From the NCBI GenBank assembly GCA_963790065.1, contig CAWBNK010000028.1:105779-169778 (forward strand): a stretch of 64,000 bases of DNA, given 5' to 3'. This DNA is from Palsa-504 sp963790065. GTDB taxonomy: Bacteria > Actinomycetota > Actinomycetes > Streptosporangiales > Streptosporangiaceae. Position numbers and translations under genes: made by a program. This document shows, piece by piece, positions 17,438 through 25,849 of the stretch. Under the pieces are notes generated by a model. That model worked only from the letters and a program-made list of their open reading frames with translations. It was not told the origin of the DNA and made no database searches. The first letter of the stretch is position 1; each line of letters opens with the position of its first letter.

Positions 17438-19210
17438 ATGACCGGATCGTTGCGTCCGCACGTGCTGCGCGAGTTCGCGCTGATCGCCGACGGGGAGCGC
17501 GGGGCGCTGATCGCCCCGGACGGGGCCATCTCGTGGCTGTGCGCGCCGCGCTGGGACAGCCCGGCGGTGTTCGGCGGGCTGCTCGGCGGCCAGGGCGCGT
17601 ACGCGGTCACGCCGACCGATCCGTGGCACGTCTGGGGCGGCTACTACGAGAGCCAGACCCTGATCTGGCGCAGCCGCTGGGTCGGCTCATCGCGGACCGA
17701 GTGCCGGGAGGCGCTGGCCATGCCGGCGGACCCGCATCGCGTGGTGATCCTGCGGCGCATCGAGGCGGTCGACGGGCCGGCCCGGGTGAACGTGCTGCTC
17801 GACGTCCGGGCCGGGTTCGGGCGCAGCAAGATGACCGGGCTGTCCCGGGCCGGCGGGTGCTGGACCGGCCGCAGCGGCCGTCTGAGGTTCCGCTGGTCGG
17901 GCGCGGCCGGGGCGCGGCCCGGCGCGGACGGGCTCACCCTGACCGTGACCCTGCCGGAAGGCGGTCACCACGATCTCGTCCTGGAGATCTCCGACCAGCC
18001 GCTGGAGGGCCGGCCGCCTGACCCGGACGAGGCCTGGGAGGCGACCGAGAACACCTGGTCCGCGGTCGTGCCCAGCTGCGACGACCTGATTGCCGCGCGG
18101 GACGCTCGCCACGCCTACGCCGTGCTGCGCGGGCTGACCTCGAGCTCGGGCGCGATGGTGGCCGCCGCCACCACGTCGATTCCCGAACGGCTGGAAGGCG
18201 GCCGCAACTACGACTACCGGTACGCCTGGATCCGGGACCAGTGCTACGCGGGCCTGGCGGTCGCCGCCCACGGCCCGCACCCGCTGCTGCAGGGCACTAT
18301 CCGGTTCCTCACCGAACGGATCCTGGCCGACGGTCCCGACCTCATGCCCGCCTACACCGTCGACGGCCAGCGCATTCCCGGTGAGCGCGCCGTGCGGTTG
18401 CGCGGCTATCCGGGCGGCACACCCAGGGCCGGGAACCGCGTGAGCAGCCAGTTCCAGCTCGACGGGCTGGGCGAAGCACTGGAGCTGTTCGCTGCGGCCG
18501 CCCGGCTGGACATGCTCGCGGAGGAGAACTGGCAGGCGGCGGCGACTGCGGCCGACGCGATCGAGCAGCGCTGGCACAAGCCCGACGCGGGCATCTGGGA
18601 GCTCGGCGACCAGCATTGGACGCATTCCCGCCTGGCCTGCGTGTCCGGGCTGCGCTCGCTGGCCGCCGCGGCGGGCGGGCCGCCGGGCGGCCCCGGGCAC
18701 CGGCAGGCGGCCCGCTGGAGCACGCTGGCCGACGCGGTGCTGGCCAGCCTCGGCGATGCGGTCCATCCGACGGGCCGCTGGCAGCGCTCACCCGAGGACC
18801 CGCGCGTTGATGCCGCCCTGCTGCTGCCGGTGATCCGCGGCACGCTGCCTGAGGACGACCCGCGCAGCCGCGCCACCGTCCGCGCGGTGCAGGACGAGCT
18901 CACCGAGGACGGGTACGTGTACCGGTTCCGCCATGACGCCCGGCCGCTGCACGAGAGCGAGGGCGCGTTCCTGCTCTGCGGGTTCTGGATGGCGCAGGTC
19001 GCGCAGGTATGCGGGGACGCCGCCGCGGCGGCGCGCTGGTTCGAGCGCAACCGCGCGGCGTGCGGCCCGGCGGCGCTGTTCACCGAGGAGTACGACGTGC
19101 ACCAGCGCCAGCTGCGGGGCAACCTGCCGCAGGCCTTCGTGCACGCCGGGATGCTGGAGTGCGCCGCCCGGCTGTCGAGCGCTCCTGCCGGACCGGGACA
19201 GCTGGGTTAA
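17438..19210 (+). CDS. Glycoside hydrolase family 15 protein (glucoamylase/trehalase-like)
   Basis: A 590-residue GH15 protein. The N-terminal beta domain begins LREFALIADGERGAL and contains WLCAPRWDSPAVF, a conserved block. The (alpha/alpha)6 barrel starts near residue 240; the catalytic-acid region is NYDYRYAWIRDQCYA, and a second acid is expected in the HESEGAFLLC region. Actinobacterial GH15 members of this form include acid trehalases and glucoamylases; trehalose breakdown is a reasonable guess given the stress-type promoter. The ATG at 17438 is 10 nt after the -10 box; a GTG at 17378 would be upstream of the promoter. Confidence 0.88.
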   Translation: MTGSLRPHVLREFALIADGERGALIAPDGAISWLCAPRWDSPAVFGGLLGGQGAYAVTPTDPWHVWGGYYESQTLIWRSRWVGSSRTECREALAMPADPHRVVILRRIEAVDGPARVNVLLDVRAGFGRSKMTGLSRAGGCWTGRSGRLRFRWSGAAGARPGADGLTLTVTLPEGGHHDLVLEISDQPLEGRPPDPDEAWEATENTWSAVVPSCDDLIAARDARHAYAVLRGLTSSSGAMVAAATTSIPERLEGGRNYDYRYAWIRDQCYAGLAVAAHGPHPLLQGTIRFLTERILADGPDLMPAYTVDGQRIPGERAVRLRGYPGGTPRAGNRVSSQFQLDGLGEALELFAAAARLDMLAEENWQAAATAADAIEQRWHKPDAGIWELGDQHWTHSRLACVSGLRSLAAAAGGPPGGPGHRQAARWSTLADAVLASLGDAVHPTGRWQRSPEDPRVDAALLLPVIRGTLPEDDPRSRATVRAVQDELTEDGYVYRFRHDARPLHESEGAFLLCGFWMAQVAQVCGDAAAAARWFERNRAACGPAALFTEEYDVHQRQLRGNLPQAFVHAGMLECAARLSSAPAGPGQLG

Positions 19211-19263
19211 CGCGGCGCGGCCGGTGCCCCTGGCCGCGGTTGTGGCTGATTTTGCCTGGTCAG

Positions 19264-19287
19264 GTTTGCCGGAACGGGACAGGGTAG
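19264..19287 (+). promoter_or_regulatory. Leaderless-type sigma-F/B-like promoter for the Mrp operon
   Basis: GTTT (19264-19267), 14 nt, GGGTAG (19282-19287). The mrpE ATG at 19298 is 10 nt after the -10, so the mRNA should begin almost at the start codon. Confidence 0.6.
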
Positions 19288-19297
19288 TCGGGCTGGC

Positions 19298-19810
19298 ATG
19301 CCAGACCTGGACCCGCTCGCCGGGGAGCCGAGGCAGCGGGGATACCGCCAGCCGCTCGCCGCCCGGATGGGGGCCTGGCTGGTCTGGTGGGTGCTGCTGA
19401 TGTCGTTGTGGGTCATGCTCGATGATTCCCTGGCCACCGACGAGCTGCTGGCCGGGGCGGGAGCGGCCGCGCTGGCGGCATTGGTCGCGGAGGTAGCCAG
19501 CTATCAGGCCGCGACGCGGTTCCGGATGCGGATCGGGTGGCTGGTACCTGCCCTGCGTCTGCCGGGGCAGGTGGCGGGCGACATGGTGATCGTGTACGCC
19601 GCGCTGTGGCGCAGGCTGGCCCGCGGTGAGCAGCCGGACAGCTCGTTCGTGACCGAGCGGGTCCGGTTCGGCGATGACACCCCGGCCGGCGTGACCCGCC
19701 GGGTCCTGCTGATCGGCGGGCGGAGCCTCGCGCCGAACGCGTTCGCGCTCGGTATCGACCGCGACACAGAGACGATGATCCTGCATCAGCTAGTCGGAGG
19801 GGGCGACTGA
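19298..19810 (+). CDS. mrpE: Mrp-type Na+/H+ antiporter subunit E
   Basis: A 170-residue MnhE/MrpE (MbhA-like) subunit. Two N-terminal transmembrane helices (about residues 24-42 and 48-64) are followed by a third near residues 78-99 and a cytoplasmic domain ending in SLAPNAFALGIDRDTETMILHQL, which is the conserved C-terminal block of the family. It is the first gene of a seven-gene operon for a multi-subunit cation/proton antiporter in the cytoplasmic membrane. The next gene starts 1 nt after its stop. Confidence 0.88.
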   Translation: MPDLDPLAGEPRQRGYRQPLAARMGAWLVWWVLLMSLWVMLDDSLATDELLAGAGAAALAALVAEVASYQAATRFRMRIGWLVPALRLPGQVAGDMVIVYAALWRRLARGEQPDSSFVTERVRFGDDTPAGVTRRVLLIGGRSLAPNAFALGIDRDTETMILHQLVGGGD

Positions 19811-19811
19811 C

Positions 19812-20066
19812 ATGGTCCTGGGGTTCACGGTGGCGGCGATCGCGATGCTGGTCTGCCTCATCCCGGCCGGGCTGGTCGTGGCCCGCGGCGAGCTGGCCGA
19901 TGCGGTCGTGGCCTACGAGTTCATCACCGCGGTGGTGGTCATGGTGCTCGCGCTGCTGGCCCAGGCGTTCCAGCGGTCCAGCCTGTTCGAGCTGCCGGTG
20001 CTGCTCGCCTTGCTGATGTTCGGCGGCGGGCTGGTGTTCGTCCGGGCCGTGGAGCGCTGGCTGTGA
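19812..20066 (+). CDS. mrpF: Mrp-type antiporter subunit F
   Basis: An 84-residue protein with three transmembrane helices, matching MrpF/MbhB in length and pattern (GELADAVVAYEFITAVVVMVL in the second helix region). Its TGA overlaps the ATG of the subunit G gene (TGATG at 20064-20068). Confidence 0.87.
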   Translation: MVLGFTVAAIAMLVCLIPAGLVVARGELADAVVAYEFITAVVVMVLALLAQAFQRSSLFELPVLLALLMFGGGLVFVRAVERWL

Positions 20067-20401
20067 TGGTCCGGGACGTCTGCGCGGATGTCCTGCTCGG
20101 CCTGGCGGTGGCGGTCGTATTCGGCGCTTCGCTGGGCGTGCTGCTGATGCGGGACGCCTATCAGAAGCTGCACTTCGTGACGCCCGCCGCGCTCGTCGCG
20201 CCGGTGCTGGTCGCGCTGGCCGTGCTGGTGCAGATGGGGCTGTATGAGAACACCGGGGAAACCTGCCTGGCGCTGCTCTTCATGGTGATCGCCGGGCCGT
20301 ACCTGTCGCACGCGACCATGCGGGCCATCCGGGTCAGGGAAAATGGAGACTGGCGTCCCGGGAAGGGCGCCGGAGCCGCGGGGAAGGAGCCAGGGCGGTG
20401 A
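20066..20401 (+). CDS. mrpG: Mrp-type antiporter subunit G
   Basis: A 111-residue MrpG/MbhC homologue with three helices and the family block LMRDAYQKLHFVTPAALVAP between the first two. The ATG at 20066 was chosen over the GTG at 20063 because it gives the TGATG junction. It overlaps the next gene by GTGA (20398-20401). Confidence 0.88.
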   Translation: MVRDVCADVLLGLAVAVVFGASLGVLLMRDAYQKLHFVTPAALVAPVLVALAVLVQMGLYENTGETCLALLFMVIAGPYLSHATMRAIRVRENGDWRPGKGAGAAGKEPGR

Positions 20402-20685
20402 ACACCCTGGCCGTCCATACCCCGTACACGGTGCCCGTCGCCATGATGGACGCCCTGCAGGTCACGCTGCTGGTCCTGGTGGCCGTCGCGGCCACGGCGG
20501 TGGTGCTGATCAGGGTCCCGGCCCGCCAGGTGCTGATGCTGAGCGTCTACGGCGTGCTGCTGGCGGTGCTGTTCCTGGCCTTCCAGGCGCCGGATGTGAC
20601 GCTGTCCGAGCTGACCGTGGGCGCGGTGCTGCTGCCCGCGGTGCTGCTGCTGACGCTGGCCAAGGTCAGGAAGAAGGAGCAGTGA
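20398..20685 (+). CDS. DUF4040 (MbhD-like, MrpA C-terminal domain) subunit
   Basis: A 95-residue protein with three helices containing VYGVLLAVLFLAFQAPDVTL, then ELTVGAVLLPAVLLL, the signature of the DUF4040/MbhD domain. In most bacterial Mrp systems this domain is the C-terminal part of the large MrpA protein; here it is a separate gene, as in archaeal Mbh modules. GTG start at 20398; its TGA overlaps the GTG of the next gene (20682). Confidence 0.85.
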   Translation: MNTLAVHTPYTVPVAMMDALQVTLLVLVAVAATAVVLIRVPARQVLMLSVYGVLLAVLFLAFQAPDVTLSELTVGAVLLPAVLLLTLAKVRKKEQ

Positions 20686-21440
20686 CGCCGCGGCAGCGGC
20701 GCTGGATCTTCCTGGTGGCCGGCACCGGCCTGGTGGCGTTCTACCTGTGGGGGCTGTCCGGCCTGCCGGGGTTCGGCCGCTATCCGGGGCCGTACGGGTT
20801 CGCGATCTTGCGTGTCGTCGTCGCGCAGACCAACGCCACCGGCGTGGTGTCAGCGATCAACTTCGAGTACCGCGGCTTCGACACGGTGGGCGAGGAGTTC
20901 ATCTTGTTCGTCGCCGCGGCGGGCGTCGCAACCGTGCTGCGCCTCCTGCGCGGCGAGCGGGACCGGCCTGCCGTGGACGAGGCCGCCGGCCGGGATGTGC
21001 CTGACACCAGCAGCGCAGTGCGCATGGTGGCGCTGCTGTTCACCGGTCCGGTCGTGCTGGCCGGCTGGTGGCTCGCCTCGCATGCGCAGACCGACCCGTC
21101 GGGCGGATTCCAGGGCGGGGTCATGCTCGCCACCGCGTTCGTGCTGATCTACCTGTCCGGGGAGTTCCTGGTCTTCAAGCGGTTCAGCCCGATCGATCTC
21201 ACCGATGTGGTGGAGGCGGTGGGCGCGGCCGGCTTCGCCGCGATAGGGGTCAGCGCGGTCGCGATGGGCCTGCCCTACCTGAAGAACTTCCTGCCGCTCG
21301 GCCAGGTGCCCGGTGCGGTCAGCTCGTCCGGGACGATCGCGCTGATCAGCTTCTTCGTGGGGATCGAGGTGGCCGCGGCGTTCATCCTCATCGTCGGCGA
21401 GCTGCTGGACCAGACGCTGCTGGTCAGGCAGGGGGGCTAA
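20682..21440 (+). CDS. Fused MbhE-MrpB antiporter subunit
   Basis: A 252-residue fusion. Residues about 1-95 match the MbhE/MrpA-terminal domain (NFEYRGFDTVGEEFILFVAA is its hallmark). Residues about 110-252 match MrpB/MnhB (TDPSGGFQGGVMLATAFVLIY, then a helix ending in EVAAAFILIVGELLDQ). In Thermococcales these are MbhE and MbhF, two genes. GTG start at 20682; the next gene starts 5 nt after the stop. Confidence 0.87.
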   Translation: MTPRQRRWIFLVAGTGLVAFYLWGLSGLPGFGRYPGPYGFAILRVVVAQTNATGVVSAINFEYRGFDTVGEEFILFVAAAGVATVLRLLRGERDRPAVDEAAGRDVPDTSSAVRMVALLFTGPVVLAGWWLASHAQTDPSGGFQGGVMLATAFVLIYLSGEFLVFKRFSPIDLTDVVEAVGAAGFAAIGVSAVAMGLPYLKNFLPLGQVPGAVSSSGTIALISFFVGIEVAAAFILIVGELLDQTLLVRQGG

Positions 21441-21444
21441 CCAG

Positions 21445-21789
21445 ATGCAGATTTTCCCGTTCGTCGTCGTGGCCTGGATCCTGGGGGTCGGCCTGTACGG
21501 CGTCGTCACCAGCCGGCACCTGGTGCACCAGATCATCTGCCTGATCGTGGTCCAGTCGTCGACCTACGTGCTGCTACTCGGAGTCGGGTACGTGACCGGG
21601 GCCGTCGCACCCTACTTCTTCGACGTGCCGAACCACACGCCCGCGGTCGATCCGGTGGTGCAGGCGTGCGCGCTGACCGACGTGGTGGTCGAGGCGGCCG
21701 TCACCGCGCTACTGCTGTCGTTCGCGATCCAGGCCTACAAGCGGTTCGGCACGCTCGATCCGCAGGAACTGGCAGCGCTGAAGGGATAA
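21445..21789 (+). CDS. mrpC: Mrp-type antiporter subunit C (NuoK-like)
   Basis: A 114-residue MrpC/MbhG homologue, related to NuoK of complex I, with three transmembrane helices. DPVVQACALTDVVVEAAVTA and the C-terminal helix LLLSFAIQAYKRFGTLDP are typical; the conserved acidic residues of the proton path lie there. ATG 21445; the subunit D gene follows after 9 nt. Confidence 0.88.
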   Translation: MQIFPFVVVAWILGVGLYGVVTSRHLVHQIICLIVVQSSTYVLLLGVGYVTGAVAPYFFDVPNHTPAVDPVVQACALTDVVVEAAVTALLLSFAIQAYKRFGTLDPQELAALKG

Positions 21790-21798
21790 CGGTCCGCC

Positions 21799-23787
21799 GT
21801 GGATCAGCTGCTCGCCCTCGTCGTCGTGGTGCCGCTGCTCACGGCCGCCGCGGTGACGGCGTTCGGCCCAGTGCTGCGGAACAGGCGCCGGCTGCTCGAC
21901 TTCACGGCGATCCTGGCCGCGGCCTCGGTGGCCGTCATGCTGAGCGTCATCATGATCCGGACCGGCTCCGGCGACCAGGTCTACTGGTTCGCCGGGTTCC
22001 GGCCCGCGCACGGGGTGTCGATCGGCATCGACTTCGAGGTGCAGCCGATCAGCGCCGGGCTGGCCTGCCTGGCGGCGGTGCTGGTGACCGCGGCGATGAC
22101 GTTTTCCTGGCGCTACTTCGAGCGGGTCGCCACCTACTTCCAGGCCCTGATGCTGACCTTCCTGGCGGGCATCGTCGGCTTCTGCCTCACCGGGGACCTG
22201 TTCGACCTGTTCGTGTGGTTCGAGCTGATGGGCGTGTCCGCTTACGCGCTGACTGCCTACCGGCCGGAGGAACGCGCGCCGATCCAGGGCGCGCTCAACT
22301 TCGCCATCACCAACAGCGTGGGCGCGTACCTGTCGCTGTCGGGCATCGCGCTGATCTACGGGCAGACCGGAGCGCTGAACATGGCGCAGATCGGGACCTC
22401 CATCGCTAGGCACCCGGCGAACCGGCTGGTCGTCGTGGCCTTTGTCCTGGTCATCGCCGGGCTGCTGATCAAGAGCGCGATCGTGCCGTTTCACTTCTGG
22501 CTCGCGGACGCGCACGCGGTGGCGCCGACGCCGGTCTGCGTGCTGTTCTCCGGCGTCATGGTGGAACTGGGGCTGTACGGCATCGCGCGGGTCTACTGGT
22601 CGGTTTTCGGTCAGGCGCTCGGCCACCGGACGGCCATCAGCCACGTCTTCCTGGCCCTCGGCCTGCTGACCGCTGTGACCGGAGCGGTGTTCTGCTTCCG
22701 CGAGCGGCACATCAAACGCATGCTCGCGTTCTCCACCATCAGCCACGCCGGCATGTTCCTCATCGGCATCGCACTGCTGACGCCGCTCGGCCTGGCCGGC
22801 GCCGCCGTCTACGTCATCGGCCACGGGCTGGTCAAGGCCGCGCTGTTCCTGTGCACCGGGATCGTGCTGCACCGGCTCGGCTCGGTCAACGAACCCTGGC
22901 TGCACGGCCGCGGCCGGCCGCTGCGAGTCACCGGCGTGGTCTTCACCCTGGCCGGACTCGGCCTGGCCGACCTGCCGCCGTTCGCCACGTTCCTGGGCAA
23001 GGGCTGGATCGAGGCCAGCGCGGGCCCGTGGCTCATCCCCGTCCTGATCGTCTGCTCAAGCCTGGCCGGCGGGGCCGTGCTGCGGGTGGCCGGGGGCGTG
23101 TTCTACGGCCTGGGCGACCCGCCCCTCGAGGATCCGCAGATGGCCAAGGAGGCCGCCGAGGAAACCAGCGAAACAGCCGACGGCAAGGACCGCACCCCCC
23201 TCACGATGATCATCCCGCCCGCGGTTCTCGTCGCCGCCGCCATCGTGGTCGGCGTCATCGGGCCGCTCGGGCGTGTCGTCCAGGCAGCTGCGGTCCGGTT
23301 TGAGGACCAGGCCGGATACAACGCCACCGTGCTCAACGGCGCGCACATCACCCACCCGGTTTCCCTGTTCGCTGCCGGGCCCACCAGCGTGACCGCCACC
23401 GATGTGCTGGCCGGCCTCGGCTCGGTCGCCGGAGCGCTGATCCTGGCCGGGCTGGCCCTTTACTGGCAGCGGCTGCCGCTGCTGCGCGGCTACCAGCCGA
23501 ACGCCTCCCTCGCCGCCGCCGCCCGCCGCTTCCAGAGCGGCGTCGTGAACGACTACGTGACCTGGGCCGTCATCGGCCTGGCCTGCCTCGGTGGAATCTT
23601 CGCGTGGGTCATCGGCTTACCCGGGTGGCGGCTGGCCTCGAGGGCATGGCCATCGGCCTCCGGGTCGAGGGACTGGCCGCGGAATGGGACTGGGCGTCCA
23701 GCACACTGGGAGGTAGTCAGTCCCGGGTTTCATCTCGCGTGGGAAGAGCGCCATGAATATCGTCCGCTTCACGACCGGCGACGCTGA
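21799..23787 (+). CDS. mrpD: Mrp-type antiporter subunit D (NuoN/L-like)
   Basis: A 662-residue member of the proton-conducting membrane transporter family, with about 14-16 helices. The core has DLFVWFELMGVSAYALTAYR, LLIKSAIVPFHFWLADAHAV (Lys and His of the ion channel) and RHIKRMLAFSTISHAGMFL. It is the only large antiporter-like subunit; no MrpA-type NuoL domain is encoded. The C-terminus after about residue 612 (GLPGWRLAS) is Arg/Trp-rich, non-helical and overlaps the start of the next gene by 35 bp, so the natural stop may have been lost. GTG start at 21799. Confidence 0.87.
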   Translation: MDQLLALVVVVPLLTAAAVTAFGPVLRNRRRLLDFTAILAAASVAVMLSVIMIRTGSGDQVYWFAGFRPAHGVSIGIDFEVQPISAGLACLAAVLVTAAMTFSWRYFERVATYFQALMLTFLAGIVGFCLTGDLFDLFVWFELMGVSAYALTAYRPEERAPIQGALNFAITNSVGAYLSLSGIALIYGQTGALNMAQIGTSIARHPANRLVVVAFVLVIAGLLIKSAIVPFHFWLADAHAVAPTPVCVLFSGVMVELGLYGIARVYWSVFGQALGHRTAISHVFLALGLLTAVTGAVFCFRERHIKRMLAFSTISHAGMFLIGIALLTPLGLAGAAVYVIGHGLVKAALFLCTGIVLHRLGSVNEPWLHGRGRPLRVTGVVFTLAGLGLADLPPFATFLGKGWIEASAGPWLIPVLIVCSSLAGGAVLRVAGGVFYGLGDPPLEDPQMAKEAAEETSETADGKDRTPLTMIIPPAVLVAAAIVVGVIGPLGRVVQAAAVRFEDQAGYNATVLNGAHITHPVSLFAAGPTSVTATDVLAGLGSVAGALILAGLALYWQRLPLLRGYQPNASLAAAARRFQSGVVNDYVTWAVIGLACLGGIFAWVIGLPGWRLASRAWPSASGSRDWPRNGTGRPAHWEVVSPGFHLAWEERHEYRPLHDRRR

Positions 23788-24625
23788 ACAGGCGCGGGCT
23801 GGGGTCTCAGACGGCGAGTGGGTCACTGAGCTGGGCGTGGGCTCGGTCGCGGAGTTGCTCAGGGAGCCTGCGGCGGAGGTGCGGCGCCGGTGCGAAGGCG
23901 TCGGCGAGGGCGGCGGCGGGGCCCGCCACCGGCTGGCCGAGGTCGCGCTGCTGGCGCCCATCGACGGGCGGACCGAGGTGTGGGCGGCCGGGGTCACCTA
24001 CGAGCGGTCGCAGCAGGAGCGGATGAAGGAGAGCCAGGGCGCGGCCCGGCTCTATTCTCTGGTCTACGAGGCCGAACGGCCCGAGCTGTTCTTCAAGTCG
24101 GCCGCCTGGCGGGTATCCGGGCCGGGCCAGCCCATCGCGGTACGCGCCGACTCGGCCATCGACGTGCCAGAACCGGAACTCGCCCTGGTGCTGAACGCGC
24201 AGGGCGAGATCTGCGGCTACACGGTGTGCAACGACGTCAGCTCGCGCACCATCGAGGGCGAGAACCCGCTCTACCTGCCCCAGGCCAAGATCTACCTGGG
24301 CAGCTGCGCGCTCGGCCCGTCGATCCGCCCGGCCTGGGAGGTGCCCGATCCGTACCGCCTCACCATCCGGCTGACCATCAGCCGGGACGGCGCTGACATC
24401 TGGACCGGGTCCGCCTCCACGGCCGGGCTGCACCGCAAGTTCGGCGAGCTGACCGAGTTCTTGTACCGGGCGGACATATTCCCGGACGGCGTGGTCCTGG
24501 CCACCGGGACGTCGCTGGTGCCCGAGCTGCCGTTTACCCTGGCTGGCGGCAACGTGGTCGCCATCGCCATTGACGGCATCGGCGCGCTGGTCAACCCGGT
24601 GATCAGGGGGCGGCCCAGCCGCTAG
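23753..24625 (+). CDS. Fumarylacetoacetate hydrolase family protein
   Basis: A 290-residue FAH-superfamily protein. The catalytic/metal region is visible as DVPEPELALVLN (Glu ligands), CNDVSSRTIEGENPLYLPQAK and the C-terminal LATGTSLVPELPFTLAGGNVV, close to members annotated as 2-keto-3-deoxy-sugar-acid dehydratases and C-C hydrolases. A sugar-acid substrate would suit the enolase-superfamily gene upstream, but this is inference. ATG 23753 follows GGGAAGAGCG. Its stop shares CTAG with the convergent alanine dehydrogenase. Confidence 0.85.
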   Translation: MNIVRFTTGDAEQARAGVSDGEWVTELGVGSVAELLREPAAEVRRRCEGVGEGGGGARHRLAEVALLAPIDGRTEVWAAGVTYERSQQERMKESQGAARLYSLVYEAERPELFFKSAAWRVSGPGQPIAVRADSAIDVPEPELALVLNAQGEICGYTVCNDVSSRTIEGENPLYLPQAKIYLGSCALGPSIRPAWEVPDPYRLTIRLTISRDGADIWTGSASTAGLHRKFGELTEFLYRADIFPDGVVLATGTSLVPELPFTLAGGNVVAIAIDGIGALVNPVIRGRPSR

Positions 24626-25737
24626 GCGAGCACGTCCTCGAGGGTTACCGCGTCAAAGCCGGTAGCCTCGCCCACGGCGGCGTTGACCAGGTGGCCGGCG
24701 TGGGTGTTGACGCCCAGGGCCAGGCTGGCGTCGTCGGCGCAGGCCTGCTGCCAGCCCTTGTTGGCCAGCGCGACCGCGTAGGGCAGGGTGACGTTGGTCA
24801 GCGCGTGGGTCGAGGTGTTCGGCACGGCGCCGGGCATGTTGGCCACGCAGTAGAAGACCGAGTTGTGCACGGCGTAGGTCGGGTTGGCGTGGGTGGTCGG
24901 GTGCGAGTCCTCGAAGCAGCCGCCCTGGTCGATGGAGATGTCGACGAGGACCGAGCCCGGCTTCATCCGGGACACCAGCTCGTTGGTGACCAGCGTGGGG
25001 GCCTTGGCCCCGGGGATCAGCACGGCCCCGATGACCAGGTCGGCGGCCAGCACCGCGCGCTCGATCTCGAAGGCGTTGCTGGCGATGGTCTGGAGCTGGC
25101 CGCGGTAGATCTGGTCGACGGCGCGGAGCCGGTCGATGTTGAGGTCGAGCAGGAGCACCTCGGCCTGCATGCCGACCGCGATGGCGGCGGCGTTCAGGCC
25201 GGAGACGCCGGCGCCGATCACGACGACCTTGGCCGCGTGGACCCCGGGGACTCCGCCCATCAGGACGCCGCGGCCGCCCGCGGCCTTCATCATGGTGGCC
25301 GCGCCGACCTGCGGGGCGAGCCGCCCGGCCACCTCGGACATCGGGGCCAGCAGGGGCAGCGCGCCGTTCGGCGTCTGCACGGTCTCATAGGCGATGCCGG
25401 TGACCTGGCGGGCCATGAGCTCCTCGGTGAGCCGCTTGTCGGCGGCCAGGTGCAGGTAGGTGAACAGGACCTGGCCCGCGCGCATCCGGTCGTACTCCTC
25501 GGCGATGGGCTCCTTGACCTTCAGGATCAGGTCACCGGTGCTCCACACGTCGTCCGCGGTGGGCAGGGTCAGCGCCCCGGCCGCCTGGTATTCGGCGTCG
25601 GTGATCGACGAGCCGGTGCCCGCCCCGGCCTGGACGAAGACCTCGTGCCCGTTCAGCACGAGCTCGTGCACCCCGGCGGGCGTGATGGCCACCCGGTACT
25701 CGTGGTTCTTGACCTCGGCAGGGATTCCGATCCGCAT
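24622..25737 (-). CDS. ald: Alanine dehydrogenase
   Basis: A 371-residue NAD-dependent L-alanine dehydrogenase, which interconverts L-alanine and pyruvate plus ammonia. Hallmarks: MRIGIPAEVKNHEYRVA at the N-terminus (Arg/Lys substrate site), LILKVKEP, LFTYLHLAAD (catalytic His region), the NAD fold VVIGAGVSGLNAA near residue 170, and SIDQGGCFEDSHPTTH with the catalytic Asp. Full length. ATG 25737 is behind GGAGGAACC. A divergent Lrp/AsnC regulator starts 112 bp away, the arrangement seen for AldR-controlled ald genes in mycobacteria. Confidence 0.95.
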   Translation of the reverse strand: MRIGIPAEVKNHEYRVAITPAGVHELVLNGHEVFVQAGAGTGSSITDAEYQAAGALTLPTADDVWSTGDLILKVKEPIAEEYDRMRAGQVLFTYLHLAADKRLTEELMARQVTGIAYETVQTPNGALPLLAPMSEVAGRLAPQVGAATMMKAAGGRGVLMGGVPGVHAAKVVVIGAGVSGLNAAAIAVGMQAEVLLLDLNIDRLRAVDQIYRGQLQTIASNAFEIERAVLAADLVIGAVLIPGAKAPTLVTNELVSRMKPGSVLVDISIDQGGCFEDSHPTTHANPTYAVHNSVFYCVANMPGAVPNTSTHALTNVTLPYAVALANKGWQQACADDASLALGVNTHAGHLVNAAVGEATGFDAVTLEDVLA

Positions 25738-25800
25738 GGTTCCTCCAACGTTGCGTTACGCAGGAGTTTGCCGCATCGATTCGGTTGTTGTCCGCAGCCA

Positions 25801-25815
25801 CCGAATCCTATTCGG
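25801..25815. promoter_or_regulatory. Candidate Lrp/AsnC operator between ald and its regulator
   Basis: CCGAAT CCT ATTCGG: a perfect 6-bp inverted repeat with a 3-nt centre in the divergent intergenic region. Lrp-family proteins bind 15-bp dyads of this form. Confidence 0.5.
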
Positions 25816-25836
25816 GCAGACTCTGGAAACTGGTGA

Positions 25837-25842
25837 CATAAT
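25837..25842 (+). promoter_or_regulatory. -10 box CATAAT of the Lrp-type regulator gene
   Basis: CATAAT ends 7 nt before the ATG at 25850 and no ribosome site is visible, so the transcript is probably leaderless. No clear -35. Confidence 0.45.
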
Positions 25843-25849
25843 TAGTTTC

